64,000 nt of DNA from Zygnema cylindricum (lineage: Eukaryota > Streptophyta > Zygnematophyceae > Zygnematales > Zygnemataceae). The position numbers and the translations under genes are program-made. Location: the NCBI GenBank assembly GCA_037447655.1, contig JBBHKE010001197.1, positions 208,547 to 272,546 on the forward strand, in the 5' to 3' direction. The notes beneath the pieces were generated by a model, which saw only the letters and a list, made by a program, of their open reading frames with translations, was not told where the DNA came from and searched no databases. Of the stretch, positions 12,308 to 23,720 are shown piece after piece. How positions within the stretch are numbered: position 1 is the first letter of the stretch; every line of letters begins with the position of its first letter.

Positions 12308-12877
12308 TGTTACGATTCATTGAAAGAATCGTACGCACGCGAAATCAGTTTGATTTCGCGAAAGAAAAACTGTACTTTCTTGAATATACCAAAAGTACAG
12401 TTACGTGAAAGTTCTATAGGTTTCGCGAAATGAATTTGTCGTTTCGTTTCGCGTCTAGAATTTTCGTACGTCTAGTTTAGTATGATAGTACTTCTAGATT
12501 TGTCTAGTACTTTCGTCTTAGCTTGTCGTTTTGCTATGTTTCAACCCTAAGTGAAATTTAGAGTATTATAGCTTAATCTGCGGACAGGTGGCAGATTTTT
12601 GGAGGCTTCTTGGCGGTGCACGCTCACACGTGTCACGCCATGGCTGGTATTATATTAAAGGGACACCATGACTGTGTGTTAATCAATCAATGAGGAATTG
12701 GAGGATTATATGGAGTAATAGAAGAGATAGAGAAGAAATTGTAATTTCAGTTTTATATTAATGTGAGATTTTTTTTGAAATGTCTCTTCAATGTTGATTT
12801 AATGTTTTATAATCTGAATGCTTCTGTTGCTATAAGTGTTTATAAGTGAGCTCAGAGTTTTATTATCGATCCTTTCA
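12308..12877 (+). repeat. Copia-1 3' LTR
   Basis: It starts TGTTACGATT and ends CTTTCA, is the same length as the 5' LTR, and is followed by the CCTGC duplication. Confidence 0.95.
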
Positions 12878-12882
12878 CCTGC

Positions 12883-14585
12883 AAGCCGCCACATTCAGTA
12901 ATGAGTCTTCCGCCGCCCATCGTTCGTTTGTGACCGTCCGATCATCTAATGTAGCTAGCCGCCCTTTTCAAGAAGTACGATTTCGTGTCGTTAATTCTTT
13001 GCTCGATTTTGTGTCAATCGTTGTGTTGGTTTTTGTCGTGTCTAAAAATGTCTGTACAAACGTTAATATAAAAGTATCTAAATGTTTTGTGAAACATGAC
13101 ATGGTCCATGCACGTGTAACGAGCATGATAAACGGGCATGATAAAGAGGCATGATGAAACAGGACACCGTCTATGCCCGTGTAACGCACATTGATTTATA
13201 ATTAAAACCAAAACTCCCATCCCTCCTTCCTTCATCTTTCTATCATTTATGGTGTGTATTTAGAGTTTTGTTAGAATAATTTTTGGGTACAAGAAGCATT
13301 CGGCAAGGCCAAAACCTACAATTTTTTCCTACGTTTAGCAGTAGGATCTCACATTTTTAGGTTAACTTGTTGTATGTTTCATTGTATGTAAATTGTTACA
13401 TTAGATAAAAGTGAGGTATATTACAAAATTTTGTACCTGACCATACCACATCGTACTATTTTTTAGTCATTTTTTTTTGAAAATAACATTATAGAGGATG
13501 CAATAATGATTCTCCAAAGGTCCAAGAAAAAACATTGACCGTCCGATTACACTTTGGTCTTTATCCGTGAAGCAATCTCTCCATCAGCCTCTGTAATGGT
13601 GAACCCACCCTACGGAGGTGAGTTCATCCTCACAAAACACGTAAAATCACTACATTTAGACGATAGACACGTGCAACTATAAAATACTATTAAAATTTCA
13701 TCACGTCAACAAAGTCACGTGCCTTCAAGCAAGGTGAACTTAAAATCTTTGCTAAAATGAAGTACTTTTTTTGCCTTCCATCCAGAAGATGTAAGGTTTT
13801 TTCCTTCCTTTCATAGTTACTCAAATCGCATATTATGCACAAAACGAAAGCACGAATACTAAATAAAATTTGCATCTATTGATTTTTGAAAATCGTTAAA
13901 ATGCGTAACTGACTATGTATCTATACATTTCTTTACATTTTTCGTTATTTGAATTTCCAACTTTCAAATAAAAATTTTCGATACAGTAAAAGATCTTATC
14001 TACTAAAGTGAAAAAACAAGCGACGCGGCAACCTCGGCGCTGAACCATAAACTAGTGACAAGGGATGTTAAACCAACGACCATGATGTTGACCAATTGCC
14101 CCCACTCTATTCCTCGAGTTCTAGGCATGGATGCTTGTAGCAACTTTCGGTAATGCTTCAACAACGACTTCAATGCCATCTTCAGTGGCATTTTCCATTG
14201 CATCACCAATGGCGGCTTCCTTGTAGAGGAGCTTTAGTGGTGGCTTCCTTGTAGAGGTGGAAGGAGGAGGACAGTCATAGAGAAATTCAAAAATTATGCG
14301 CGCAAATGCTGCAACATCTCTTTTTAAAAAAAATCGTACAATTTTTCGTACAACAAAAACTACACAAAATTTACGAAAAGTATCAAAATAAAAAATAATG
14401 CGTAAAAAATATATATATATATATATGTATATATTTGCGTAAATTTTAAAAACTATAATTCCTTCCAAAACAACGATTTTTGAATTCTTTACAACTTCAT
14501 GGTTTTGAAGTCAATTTTTTTTCGTTTTTTTTTTGAAACACAGATTCAAATTGCGAAAGTACACATACATAATACGCAGTAATAG
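12883..14585. other. Intergenic, no gene recognised
   Basis: This is host sequence continuing from before Copia-1. It has short A/T-rich frames only, and a short (TA)n run near 14405-14425. Minus-strand frames at 14003-14209 and 14121-14468 overlap each other and resemble nothing I know. Confidence 0.5.
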
Positions 14586-16330
14586 ATTTCGAAACAGGGG
14601 GGGTGTCGCAACACATAGGAGTTGTGAGGCGGTTGTCTACGGTTTACAAGCGATTTTGGGCTTGCATCCGGATAGGGTGGTTCTTCAAGTTAACATTGCT
14701 TACTTCTTTAACACAATTGATCGCAAGGCCATTTTCCGTGAGCTCTGACACGCGCCGTCTGTTTTTAACCATTTTTTTCTTTTTGTTCGTCCATTTTACT
14801 CCAAACCTAGCCCTTTACTTTATCCCATCGGAGGCCTATTAGGGGACGTTGTAACTTTGGAATCAGTAACTGGTACTTGTCAAGGCAACCCTCTAAGAGC
14901 CTTTTTGTTTGCTCTTGCTGAATTGCAATCTCCAAGAGCATCGGCTACAGCTTTTCCAAGTTGTTTCTTTCATTCAATTGGCGAAGACACTCACATCAGC
15001 GGCTTGGCGACCCTGGTTGCCCAACGCCTTTTGTACTAGGCCCGCAGTTTGGCCCCCAACTATTCTTTCTTTTCTTCCCTTTCCAAATTTGATGATCGAC
15101 ATTTTGGAATTCAACATCAAGTGGTCAGCCATGGAATCTTTGATCGGCCGAAAGAACTCATCGCTTATAGACAATCTATTTTACCAGTGTCTTGTAGGGG
15201 TCTCGGCTTACGTCCTACGGCCATCGTGGCACCTGCAACCTACCTAAGGAGTTGAGCTTTGGTGGCATATACTTTTATTTCAAATTTTTTAGTGGAGGAT
15301 ACTCATACTTTAGCTCATGCAGTCTCTCAAGTGATGAGGGTTTGTAGTCATTCCAACATGCGTTATTGTCCTCTTGAGCGCTTTTCCCTTTTGAGGCTCA
15401 AGTCAAAGCTCTTGCGTTTTTTTTATTTATCACCAAAATTCACTCAAGCGTGCAACAACACATCGCAAATGAAATAGTTGCATCCGAATGCAATGATATA
15501 CTTTAGGTGCTCCCTACGGCTGAAGCGCGGAGTTGACTTTGATCGTGTTCGGGCCTAGGGCCGGAACTTTTTTAATTGCTACACCAATTCTTACTTCGCT
15601 CCGTTTATCTTCTCCTCTTTTTTCCGATGTTATTCCCTTACGGCTTGGCTTGAAGCACCTTTTCCTTTTAGGCAAGCCCAATTGCATTTGTGGTCAACTT
15701 ATAGACGAGCAAGGGGTATATTTTCTACGTTGCTAACACGGTAGGGAGCGATCAACAGCATATGACATGGTATTGGATGCAATAGTTGCTGTGGGTTTTG
15801 AAGCAGGGTACACGGTCAAGAGCGAGGTGTCTCACATACTTCCACCACGTTCTCAATCTAAGAGTACACGGGTTCCTCATGTGGATCTAGTTTTTCTACA
15901 TGGCTCGGCGAGAACATTGGGGGACGTAGACCTCTACGATATCCCGTATTTTCTCGCGCGGCATTACAAACACGTGTTGCGGCTCGGGATGCAACGACTT
16001 CAAAAAAACGTTACTACGAGCACCGATACCTAGCTAATAGTTTCATACCATTTGATTTAGAGATATTCGGGACCTTAGACTCGTTTTATGGCAACTTTTT
16101 GCACGACTGCGTTAACGATATTTCAAAGTTAGAGGTCTCGGTAGTCCTTCTCCATCTCTCATGTCGGCTTTTTACCGCCAAACCATATTTGTAGTCATTG
16201 AATGTTCCCAAGCTTCGGCCATTATTCGATAGAGCACAGTGGTTATTGACAGCTGAGGACTGCGAGACTTATCGCCGCGCAATTGGATGGGTATATACAA
16301 TGTTTGTAGCTCTGATGTTTTGTTGGGCGT
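14586..16330 (+). pseudogene. Non-LTR retroelement copy A (5'-truncated RT with nuclease-like C-terminus)
   Basis: Fragments in shifting frames give, in order: an RT palm segment (GGVATHRSCEAVVYGLQAI, then VNIAYFFNT where an Asp is expected at the Asn); SVTGTCQGNPL, matching the RQGDP block; a decayed YADD (IGEDTHISG); a LINE-like RLGG/GLGLRPT...ATYLRS block; a C.CG..(D)..LRC zinc-like motif; and HVDLVFL...GDVDLYDIP, resembling a PD-(D/E)xK-type nuclease core. The tail FIPFDLEIFGTL follows. The same blocks recur in copy B at 43.2-45.0 kb, so this is a repeated family. The missing 5' end fits LINE-type truncation; several stops and frameshifts make it dead. The exact clade (R2-like, Utopia-like or other) is not determined. 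Confidence 0.75.
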
Positions 16331-16441
16331 AGTTTAACGCTTAAGTGTATATGGTAATTTTTAGTGTTTTTAGAGTTTAGTTTTCTTTGTTTGTTTTTTT
16401 TTTTTTTTCTTAGGTTTTTTAAACATTATTGTTGTGCTTTT

Positions 16442-17300
16442 TGTAACTCTCTGACCTCCATTGGTCGGCAAAGTAAGCACCTCACTTGAAGCCTCTAGGA
16501 TAGCACCGACCCACTCGCGTTTGATCAATAATGTTTGCCACCATGACAGACAAAATACTTATAAGACTTCATTCTAGTGAAGGTAACAATCCGTTGAGTG
16601 TGCCCAAAAAAAAATTATGCAATTTGCTTCCCTAAACTGTTAGTTATGGATGGCCAAAGATGGCCTATAAATACAGAATGCCCTCACAGAGAAAGGCGGC
16701 TACCTCTAAAATTGTCTAAGCCTAAAACCTCTCTCTAAAACCACTTTTAGTGAAATACGACACCAATCACAAAACTATGTAATACTTTAAAGTACGGGTG
16801 CCGAAGTACTTTCTGCACGCCCCATGTACGACATGGCCATAAAGGTGACGCCTGTCACATTTGGACTTGTTATGATGCTTTCCGGAGATCCCGTTGTCAA
16901 TTGAGATATTGCCACGTGTCATCCAATGTGGTGGTGACTAAAAACCGCCAAGGCGGCCATTCCGCAATGTCGGCTCGTACCATGGCCATCCGATCTAAGT
17001 CAGCTTTCAATACAAGCCGTCGAAATAAATGTCTGTAACATTCGTTTCGTAGGGTATGTAAAGTACAACAGAAAATATGCCTTAGAAGTCCGTTCTGATA
17101 GTTAAATGGAATTCCCTATGTGTACATGTTTAAATATTTTTCTTACCTTATATATCTCAACACAATTCCTAGACTATACGATAAGCTAACGGCTACCGGC
17201 TAATCTGCAAGAAGGTAAGTACTATAATTAAATCCTGGTGCTGGTTGACTTTTTGGTAAGGTCTAAATTTTGCATACTTCTTGTCTTTTTGGGCAGCGTA
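16442..17300 (-). repeat. Copia-4 3' LTR, distal part
   Basis: Read on the minus strand it ends ATGGAGGTCAGAGAGTTACA at 16461-16442, has a TATA box (TATTTATAGG near 16670), a CACGTG box and the GTAC-rich U3 of the group. It is cut at 17300 by Copia-3; the rest is at 30712-30875. Confidence 0.85.
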
Positions 17301-18051
17301 TGTTGTCTTTTTGGAAAGCTTTCAGTCTCAGAGCAGCGCAGCTGCTATACAAACAGAGCAGCGCAACAACTATAAAGACAGAGAAGCGTAGCTTCTATAC
17401 ACCAGAGCAGCGCAGCAGCAGAGCAGACAGAGCAGCGCAGCCGCTATACAGCTGAGCAGCGCAGCAGCAAACAGCGCAGCAGCGAAGTTGCAACACAAAC
17501 AGGACAACGCAACCACGATTATATTTGATATGGTCCGTACGGACAACGCAGCGTTTGATATTCTTAATGTGATTCTATACAGGATAGAGACAGTGCGATG
17601 GACACGATTCTAGTTAACTTAGTGGGTAACTTAGTGGTAGCTTAGTGATAGCTGAGTGGTAGGTTGACAGATTAGTGGTAGCTTGGTGGTTTGACGTACC
17701 TCTCAAGTACACTGGTGTTGCCAGTTCAACAGAAGTATAAGACTTATGACTGAGAACATATTATGTATCGAGACTTCGAAGCAGTAAAACTGTAGACAAT
17801 TTTTGGGAAACTTTTGAGTATTATATCTTAAGTGTTGTCAGGTCAATTGTGCTGAAACTTTGGGAGTTATCAATGTTTATGCTACTCTATATTCTGATAG
17901 AGTTTTGTGAGGTTTGGATGCTTGTATAAGAATTAGTTAGCACCTAAATACAATTGTTTTGTAAGATTCTTGATAGCTTCTGAGAGTCTATCATGTCTAC
18001 TTCTACTACTACTGCTGCTCCTCCACCAGCACCGATGGTTGTAGAACAACA
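17301..18051 (+). repeat. Copia-3 5' LTR
   Basis: 751 bp from TGTTGTCTTT to GAACAACA. It contains a CAG/GCAGCGCAG-rich imperfect tandem array (about 17330-17490, unit near 24 bp with GCAGCTGCTATAC) and a second array of AGTGGTAGCTTAGTGATAGC units near 17618-17690. The gag ATG (17993) lies within it. Confidence 0.93.
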
Positions 18052-18800
18052 GGTCATGGGCTTGTGATCAAGATTTCCTAATTTTTCCGGAGATAAGTAT
18101 GTTTACTAGGCGGATATGGTGGAGACACATTTTGAGAATGTCAATCTTTTAGATATCTTGAATGGTTCGCTGGATGAATATGATCTGTCATGGTCTCAGA
18201 AAAATACGCAAGCTCGTTCAATTCTGAAATTTTGTATATCTGAGGACTTAGCTATGTCTTGGATAAAAATGAAAAAAACAATTGATATCTAGAAATCCTT
18301 TAAAAGTGATTATGAAAAGGCCAAAGTCTAGGAAGAGCTTCTATTGGCTAGAAAAATTTGGGACTATAAGTACACTGGCGGTACAATGGCTGAATATTCT
18401 AACAAATTTCGTATCCTTGTAGATGCACATGCTTGTGCAGGTGGGGTGTTTCCTCCTTTTCAACAGGCAACATTTCTCATGAGGGGTCTCCCTCGTAGTA
18501 TGAAAGGAGCATGTGACATGCTCAAACAAAATGATAAAGCTAGCTGGACTTTACAATTAGCCAACAATATTTTACTACAAGAGGAAGCTACATATAATAT
18601 TCTCAATGTTGAGCAAGTAAAGGATTTTAATTCAGACTTTGACAGAAAAAGCCAGTTTAATCAGCAAAGGAATCAGTTTAATCAGTTCAGATAGTTTAAT
18701 CTAGGTGGAAATAGACAATCAAACAATGCATGCTTTTTTTTGTAGTGAGAGAGGTCATGGATACAAATTCTGTCCTAAGCTTAAAAAAGCAAACGATACA
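17993..18800 (+). pseudogene. Copia-3 gag, starting inside the LTR
   Basis: ATG 17993 opens MSTSTTTTAAPPPAP, and the frame crosses the LTR end and the primer-binding site (QQVMG). Stops follow at 18066 (TGA) and further on, then the gag core (ARKIWDYKYTGGTMAEYSNKF, MRGLPRSMKGACDML). The zinc knuckle CFFCSERGHGYKFC is intact but lies in another frame. A run of eight T at 18733-18740 has one base too many, a slippage frameshift. The 3' LTR keeps the same start and frame. Confidence 0.8.
18052..18066 (+). other. Copia-3 primer-binding site (internal initiator tRNA-Met type)
   Basis: GGTCATGGGCTTGTG directly follows the LTR. It is a diverged form of GGTTATGGGCCCACC in Copia-2, complementary to the anticodon region of initiator tRNA-Met rather than its 3' end. 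Confidence 0.7.
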
Positions 18801-20250
18801 GGTTTATACAGGCCGAGATGGCAACAAAGCCCATTTTACAAAGGCTTCACGGGGCCTACATCTCGTGGAAATGCACTATTTTCGGCTTCTTCGTCTCTCC
18901 AAGACGAGACTTTGAAGGTTTCTACGAAGGATGAAATGGATCTATTCGCTATGGCAGCTAAGATGGAGGTTGCAAAGAACCTTGGATGGATAATGGATAC
19001 AGGAGCGTCAACCCACATATGCTGGAACAAGGCCATCTTCAAAAATCTGAAGACAACGCCGGAGAAAAATATTTATTATGCTTGTGGAATGAGTGTCCAG
19101 ACTCGTGCTCTGGGTGATGTGTCCTTACTAGTTGATGTAGAAGGAAAAGAAATTGAAAGGACTCTTCACAATGTCTTATTTGTGCCTGACTTTAAGAAAA
19201 ATATGTTTTCTACGTCGTTGGTAGAGAGGAAAGGCTTTGAGGTTAATTTGAAAAATGGTCGGCAAGTTGTTAGCAAAAATGGCAAGGTTGCATTTACAGG
19301 TAGTAGAGATAGTAGCAAGATGTATCACATGGATATGGCTAATACATGGGAGAATGATGTTCTGTCCTCCGGTGTTTTGCACTCAGATGAGTTGTGGCAT
19401 AAAAGATTAGGCCATGTAAACTATGATAGTTTGAGGAAAATGGTCCTTGCTGGAATAAAAGAGGGTGTATCAATCACAGATGAGCCGGTCAAAACTTGTG
19501 ATGTTTGCGCTTTAGGCAAAATCCATAGATTGCCATTTCCTACACAGTCTGAGCATCGGTCAACAAAACTTTTACAACAAATTCATTCGGATGTCTTTCG
19601 TCCGGCGAAGGTTCCATCTGCCAGGAGGATGAAATATATGGTCACCTTCACAGATGATTTCTCCAGGTTTAGAAAAGTTTACTTCATGAAGGAGAAGAGT
19701 TAAGTGTTTGGTCACTTCAAACACTATAAAGCATGGGCAGAAAAGCTTCATAATTTACCTATTTTGCAGCTCAGATTGGACAATGGTGGTGAATATACAT
19801 AAAAGGAATTTGAAACCTTTTTACTCGAGGAGGGAATAAGTCATCTATTTACTGTTCCATATTCACCGGAACAAAATGGGGTGCCGGAAAGACTGAATAG
19901 AACTCTCACGGAGGGCTCTAGGTCGATACTCGCAGATAAAAACGTGGATCCGAAATTATGGGCTGAGGCTCTAAATTGTGCAGTTTATGTTAAGAATAGG
20001 ATACGATCAAGATTGGTAGAAACTACTCCTTATGAGATTTGGACAGGTAGCAAACCAAATGTTAGCCATTTCAAGGTCTTTGGTAGTCAATGCTTTATGT
20101 TGGATACGTCTACATATAGATGGAAAATGGAACCGAAGGGATTACCGGGTATTTTGTTAGGATATGATGTTCACTCAAAAGGTTATAGAGTCTTTGTGTT
20201 TGAGAGGCAGAAAATAGTTGTAGCAAGGAACATCATTGTTAAAGATGAAC
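18801..20250 (+). pseudogene. Copia-3 protease and integrase
   Basis: The protease motif DTGAST is at 18996-19013, intact. The integrase zinc region is LWHKRLGH...CDVCALGK; the core has FTDDFSRF, RLDNGGEYT and PYSPEQNGVPERLNRT, with stops at 19701 and after GEYT. The copia C-terminal integrase blocks HFKVFGSQCF and LGYDVHSKGYRV follow. Confidence 0.88.
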
Positions 20251-21134
20251 TAGATTCCATAGATTTATTTCAAATGATAGAGCAGCAAAAGCAACAAAAG
20301 GTACAGGAATATGTCATTTTAGATTGCATGCAAGATATTGTCCTGCAGATTCCACAAACTCCGGTGGTTCCTCCGGAGTCTGACTCTCTCCAAGTTCCTC
20401 AACAAATTCGGGTCCAGACAGACCAACAGCGATCAGTAAACACAGATCGCAACCAGCTCAATGCACGGCATCCGACGATCTCAGCCTTAGAATTTCCGGG
20501 GGGAAGAAGATCAAGCAGCCGCTTGCAAGCAAGCTCTCACTTTGCCTCCTCCGCAGCCTCAGGGGAGCCTTTGACCATTCAGGAGGCCTTTTCATCACCA
20601 GAATGGAATCAGTGGATTGAGGCAGCAAACGACGAAATGAAGTCTAGCATGGAGGCTCAAACATGGGAGCTTGTGGACCTTCCTCCAGACCGAAAAGCAA
20701 TCGGCATCAAATGGGTATTGAACGTGAAGTTAAATATCGATAACACCATTGAATGTTATAAGGCCAAACGTGTGGCAAAGGGGTACAATCAAAAGGAAGG
20801 AATCGATTTTGAAGAAACATTTTCTCCGATTGTAAGATTTCTGACATTTAGGATTTTGCTATCTTTAGCTGCTATAGAAGATATGGAAATACATCAGATG
20901 GATGTAAAGACGACCTTTTTGTACGGAGAACTAGAAGAGACAATTTATATGTAGCAACTTTAAAAGTATATGGAACCAAGAAAAGAGCACTTAGTATGCA
21001 AGTTGCTTAAATCTTTGTACGGCCTAAAAAAGCCCCCCAGACAGTGGAATCTAAAGCTTGATGAATTATTGACTAGCCTACGATTTCAAAGGATAAGTTT
21101 TGATCACTCTGTCTACGTTCTAAAAGGTGAAAAT
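20251..21134 (+). pseudogene. Copia-3 RT, N-terminal part
   Basis: After a Gln/Pro-rich linker the RT begins at about 20560: IKWVLNVKLN, KAKRVAKGYNQKEGIDFEETFSPIV, HQMDVKTTFLYGELEETIYM, stop (TAG), then LKSLYGLKKPPRQW. It is cut at 21134 by a solo LTR; the codons GAA AAT continue as AGG ATA at 22329. Confidence 0.9.
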
Positions 21135-22323
21135 TGTTGGAATTCAAGTATTTTCTAGGTCTAGAGATTGCAAAATAAAAATCAAATAGTAGTATTAACA
21201 GCATGCCTCTAACTCCTCACTCAAGTCCCCACACTTGTCGCAGTCATTGAAGACTGGAGGAGGAGTTAGCCATGGCTGCCTGTGCTGTCTACAGTAAGAC
21301 ACGCAGTTGTTTCATTAGGTTTTCTAAAAGTTAGATACACAGAACCAGGATTCGATTCTGGTACCTACGAGGAATCAAACCCGCAGTAACTGGTAACCCT
21401 ATCCTAATAGTCTAGGTTATGGGATAGATAATATTGTGTATGATATTTATATTAATAGTTACAATTAGACTAATTCATTTAACAAGAACTATATACATAA
21501 TGCATAGAAACAGTTTTGTAAAGTACGACGTACGGTACGGCTAGGAAATAAATACCGCGCATTTTGTTTGACGTCGAATAGAATACCGCGCAAGTATTGA
21601 TGACGGCCACGATTGAATTCCAATTTCGATCAGACGGCCGCGAAGGATGACGAGATCGCGGAGTACGATTTTGGCGGTTTGCGATCACCGCCACATCGAG
21701 TGACACGTGGCAAAGCTACACTAGATTGCGGCAACTCCGGGAATTTCGGAAACTAATCCAGATATGACATGTGTCAACCTTTTGGCCATGTCATACTATG
21801 GTTGTACAGAAAGTACACCGGCACCTGTAATTTTCTATACGACACAGTATTTTAATTGGTGCCGTACTTCAGTAGATATAGTTTTAGAGGGAGATAGGAC
21901 TTAGAAAAATTTGGCAGATAGGACCCTCTCTCCGAGAGAGCACCTTGTATAAATGGCTAACTTTAGGCAGCCATAACTATCAATTTAATTGACCATTTTC
22001 AGTGATTCTTTTTGCTGCGAACTAAGGGGAGTCCAGGCTACATAGGGAAGTAGTCGGTTAGTGTTTTTGTCTGCCATGGTGGCTGCATTTCTAAGGGAAA
22101 GTCAAAGTGGGTTAATGTGTCCAAATCTCATATTCTAACTTTGCATTCTGTGGTGGAACTGAGCACACAGAAAGTGTTATTTCATAGGGGTGAATCTATA
22201 TTGGGGTTCTGACTGTTAAGGGGTCAGTCACTTGTGTTTATATGAACTTGGAGTCGGCACTATCTAGATTAGCTTCTTTTAGATCTGCATACTCTGAGGG
22301 CCAATGGAGGTCTCAGAGTTTCA
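21135..22323 (+). mobile_element. Solo LTR of the Copia-2 group, inserted in Copia-3 RT
   Basis: 1189 bp from TGTTGGAATT to GAGTTTCA, with a perfect target duplication AAAAT at 21130-21134 and 22324-22328. There is no internal region, so it arose by LTR-LTR recombination. It ends with ATGGAGGTCTCAGAGTTTCA, the short gag leader. It matches in layout the LTRs of Copia-2 and Copia-7 (1186 bp). Confidence 0.94.
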
Positions 22324-22699
22324 AAAATAGGATAGTGTATGTAGCAGTATATGTAAATGATTGGCTATTAATTAGCAAATCAATGGCTGAAATTAACAAA
22401 ATCAAAACTGCTCTAAACTCACAGTTCAAGTTGAAAGACCTCGGTGAGGCAAAATATATTTTGGGTATCGAGGTAGAGAGGGACAAAAATAAGAAAATAA
22501 TAAAATTGACTCAAAAAGAGGCTATTGGAAACATGTTAGATGAGTATGGAATTCGGGGGGCAAAAGGATGTTTAACTCCAATTGAGTTTCGGCACAAGTT
22601 ACAAGGAGAAGAGACAGAACCAAGTGTCATTGTTAGCGAGTATTTAGAGTCAGGGGAGAATGATCCTATGACAATAATACCTTATAGACAGATAGTGGG
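22324..22699 (+). pseudogene. Copia-3 RT, palm part
   Basis: RIVYVAVYVNDWLLISKSM continues the RT after the solo LTR. The catalytic box reads YVND (22350-22361) instead of YVDD, so an essential Asp is Asn. KYILGIEVERD and LTQKEAIGNML follow, up to YRQIVG, where Copia-2 is inserted. Confidence 0.92.
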
Positions 22700-22904
22700 T
22701 GTTGAAATAAGTAGTTTTTAGTATATTTTCTAGGTCTAAATTTATTAGAAAGAAAATGTAGGCAACCTGCCTCTATCTCTTCTCTCTCTCTCGCCCCCAT
22801 ACTTGTTGTAGTCACTGAAGGAGAGAGAGAGAGAGCAATGGAGCCATGGCTGCCTCAACTCCATAGGAAGGACTAAAGAGTGGCTTAAGCCACTCTCAAC
22901 AAAA

Positions 22905-22977
22905 GGTTGAGTCCGGCAGGACTCGAACCCCCGACCGGCAGAGCGCGGCGTAGCCGTTAGCTCTAACCAGTCTGTCG
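22905..22977 (-). repeat. tRNA-derived segment (antisense) in Copia-2 LTR
   Basis: Read on the minus strand it has a D-arm-like ACTGGTTAGAGC, about 30 bases, then GGTCGGGGGTTCGAGTCC. That is a perfect B-box (GGTTCGANTCC) at tRNA-like spacing. Acceptor pairing is poor, so it is not a functional tRNA gene. The 3' LTR carries the same at 28291-28362. Confidence 0.65.
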
Positions 22978-23519
22978 TAGAAGTCCGTTAGGAGATATAG
23001 GGTTTCATTACTATTTAAACTATTGTAATGTACTAGATTCATTTAACTGAAACCCTTAACGCCACACATAGATACAGTTCTATAAATTACGAAGTACTGT
23101 ACTTGTTTGAAATGGATATCGCGCATTTTGTTTCGACAGCGAAACAAATATCGCGCAAGTATTTATTACGGCCGAGATTGAATTTCGCGTCAAATCTAAC
23201 GGCGCACATCATCGCCGAAATCTCGGAATGGTCATTTTGGCATTTAGTGACGTGGCATGACCTGGCGCCACGTGGGAAGACATCATTCGGTCGGGGAATT
23301 CCGAGGAGCGTACGGACGAGTGGAAAGTGGACACGCGTCCACTTAATGGCCTTGTCGTACAGAGGCCGTACAGAAAGTACATCGGGAGTAGTACTTTCTA
23401 GTACTATACAGTTTTGTGATTGGTTCATACAAGCAGTAGATAGGAGCTGTGAGAGGGAATTAGGAAAAACTAGGACTTAAGAAAATTAAGGTCGATAGTC
23501 CTCTCTCTGTGAGAGTTTG

Positions 23520-23527
23520 TATAAATT
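23520..23527 (+). promoter_or_regulatory. TATA box of Copia-2 5' LTR
   Basis: TATAAATT sits after the CT/GA-rich leader and about 210 bp before the LTR end, a normal place for the Pol II start of the genomic RNA. The 3' LTR has it as TCTATAAATT near 28909. Confidence 0.6.
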
Positions 23528-23720
23528 GGCATCTTTGCCACCCTATAACTTATCGGCTGGTTGGCCGTTTTCAATGATTCTTTTTGCAACGGACTCACGG
23601 GAGTTGAAGCAGCACAAGGGTGCAGTCCAATTGTCAATTTGCCTTCTAGGGCAAAAGTGGTCGTGGCTTAAAGTGGGTTAGTTAAACACTATCTAGAGGC
23701 TTCCTGTATTCTGTAGTCCA

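Larger units (their letters stand above)
6857..12877 (+). mobile_element. Copia-1: complete Ty1/copia LTR retrotransposon (6021 bp)
   Basis: Two 570-bp LTRs (6857-7426, 12308-12877) bound gag-protease-integrase-RT-RNase H, the copia order (integrase before RT). A 5-bp target duplication CCTGC sits at 6852-6856 and 12878-12882. The primer-binding site is TGGTATCGGAGC and the polypurine tract is GAAGAGGGGGAA. The whole polyprotein lies in one frame from 7619 to 12277, interrupted only by five stops (8603 TGA, 8699 TAA, 9665 TGA, 10718 TAG, 12074 TAA). No frameshift was found. The two LTRs differ at only a few percent of positions by eye, so insertion was fairly recent, but the copy is not autonomous. 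Confidence 0.96.

Noticed and set aside
14003-14468. Overlapping minus-strand frames with a membrane-like stretch
   Set aside because: Two frames overlap without splice logic or family match; cannot support a gene.
22905-22977. Functional tRNA gene
   Set aside because: B-box is perfect but acceptor stem and anticodon arm do not pair properly.
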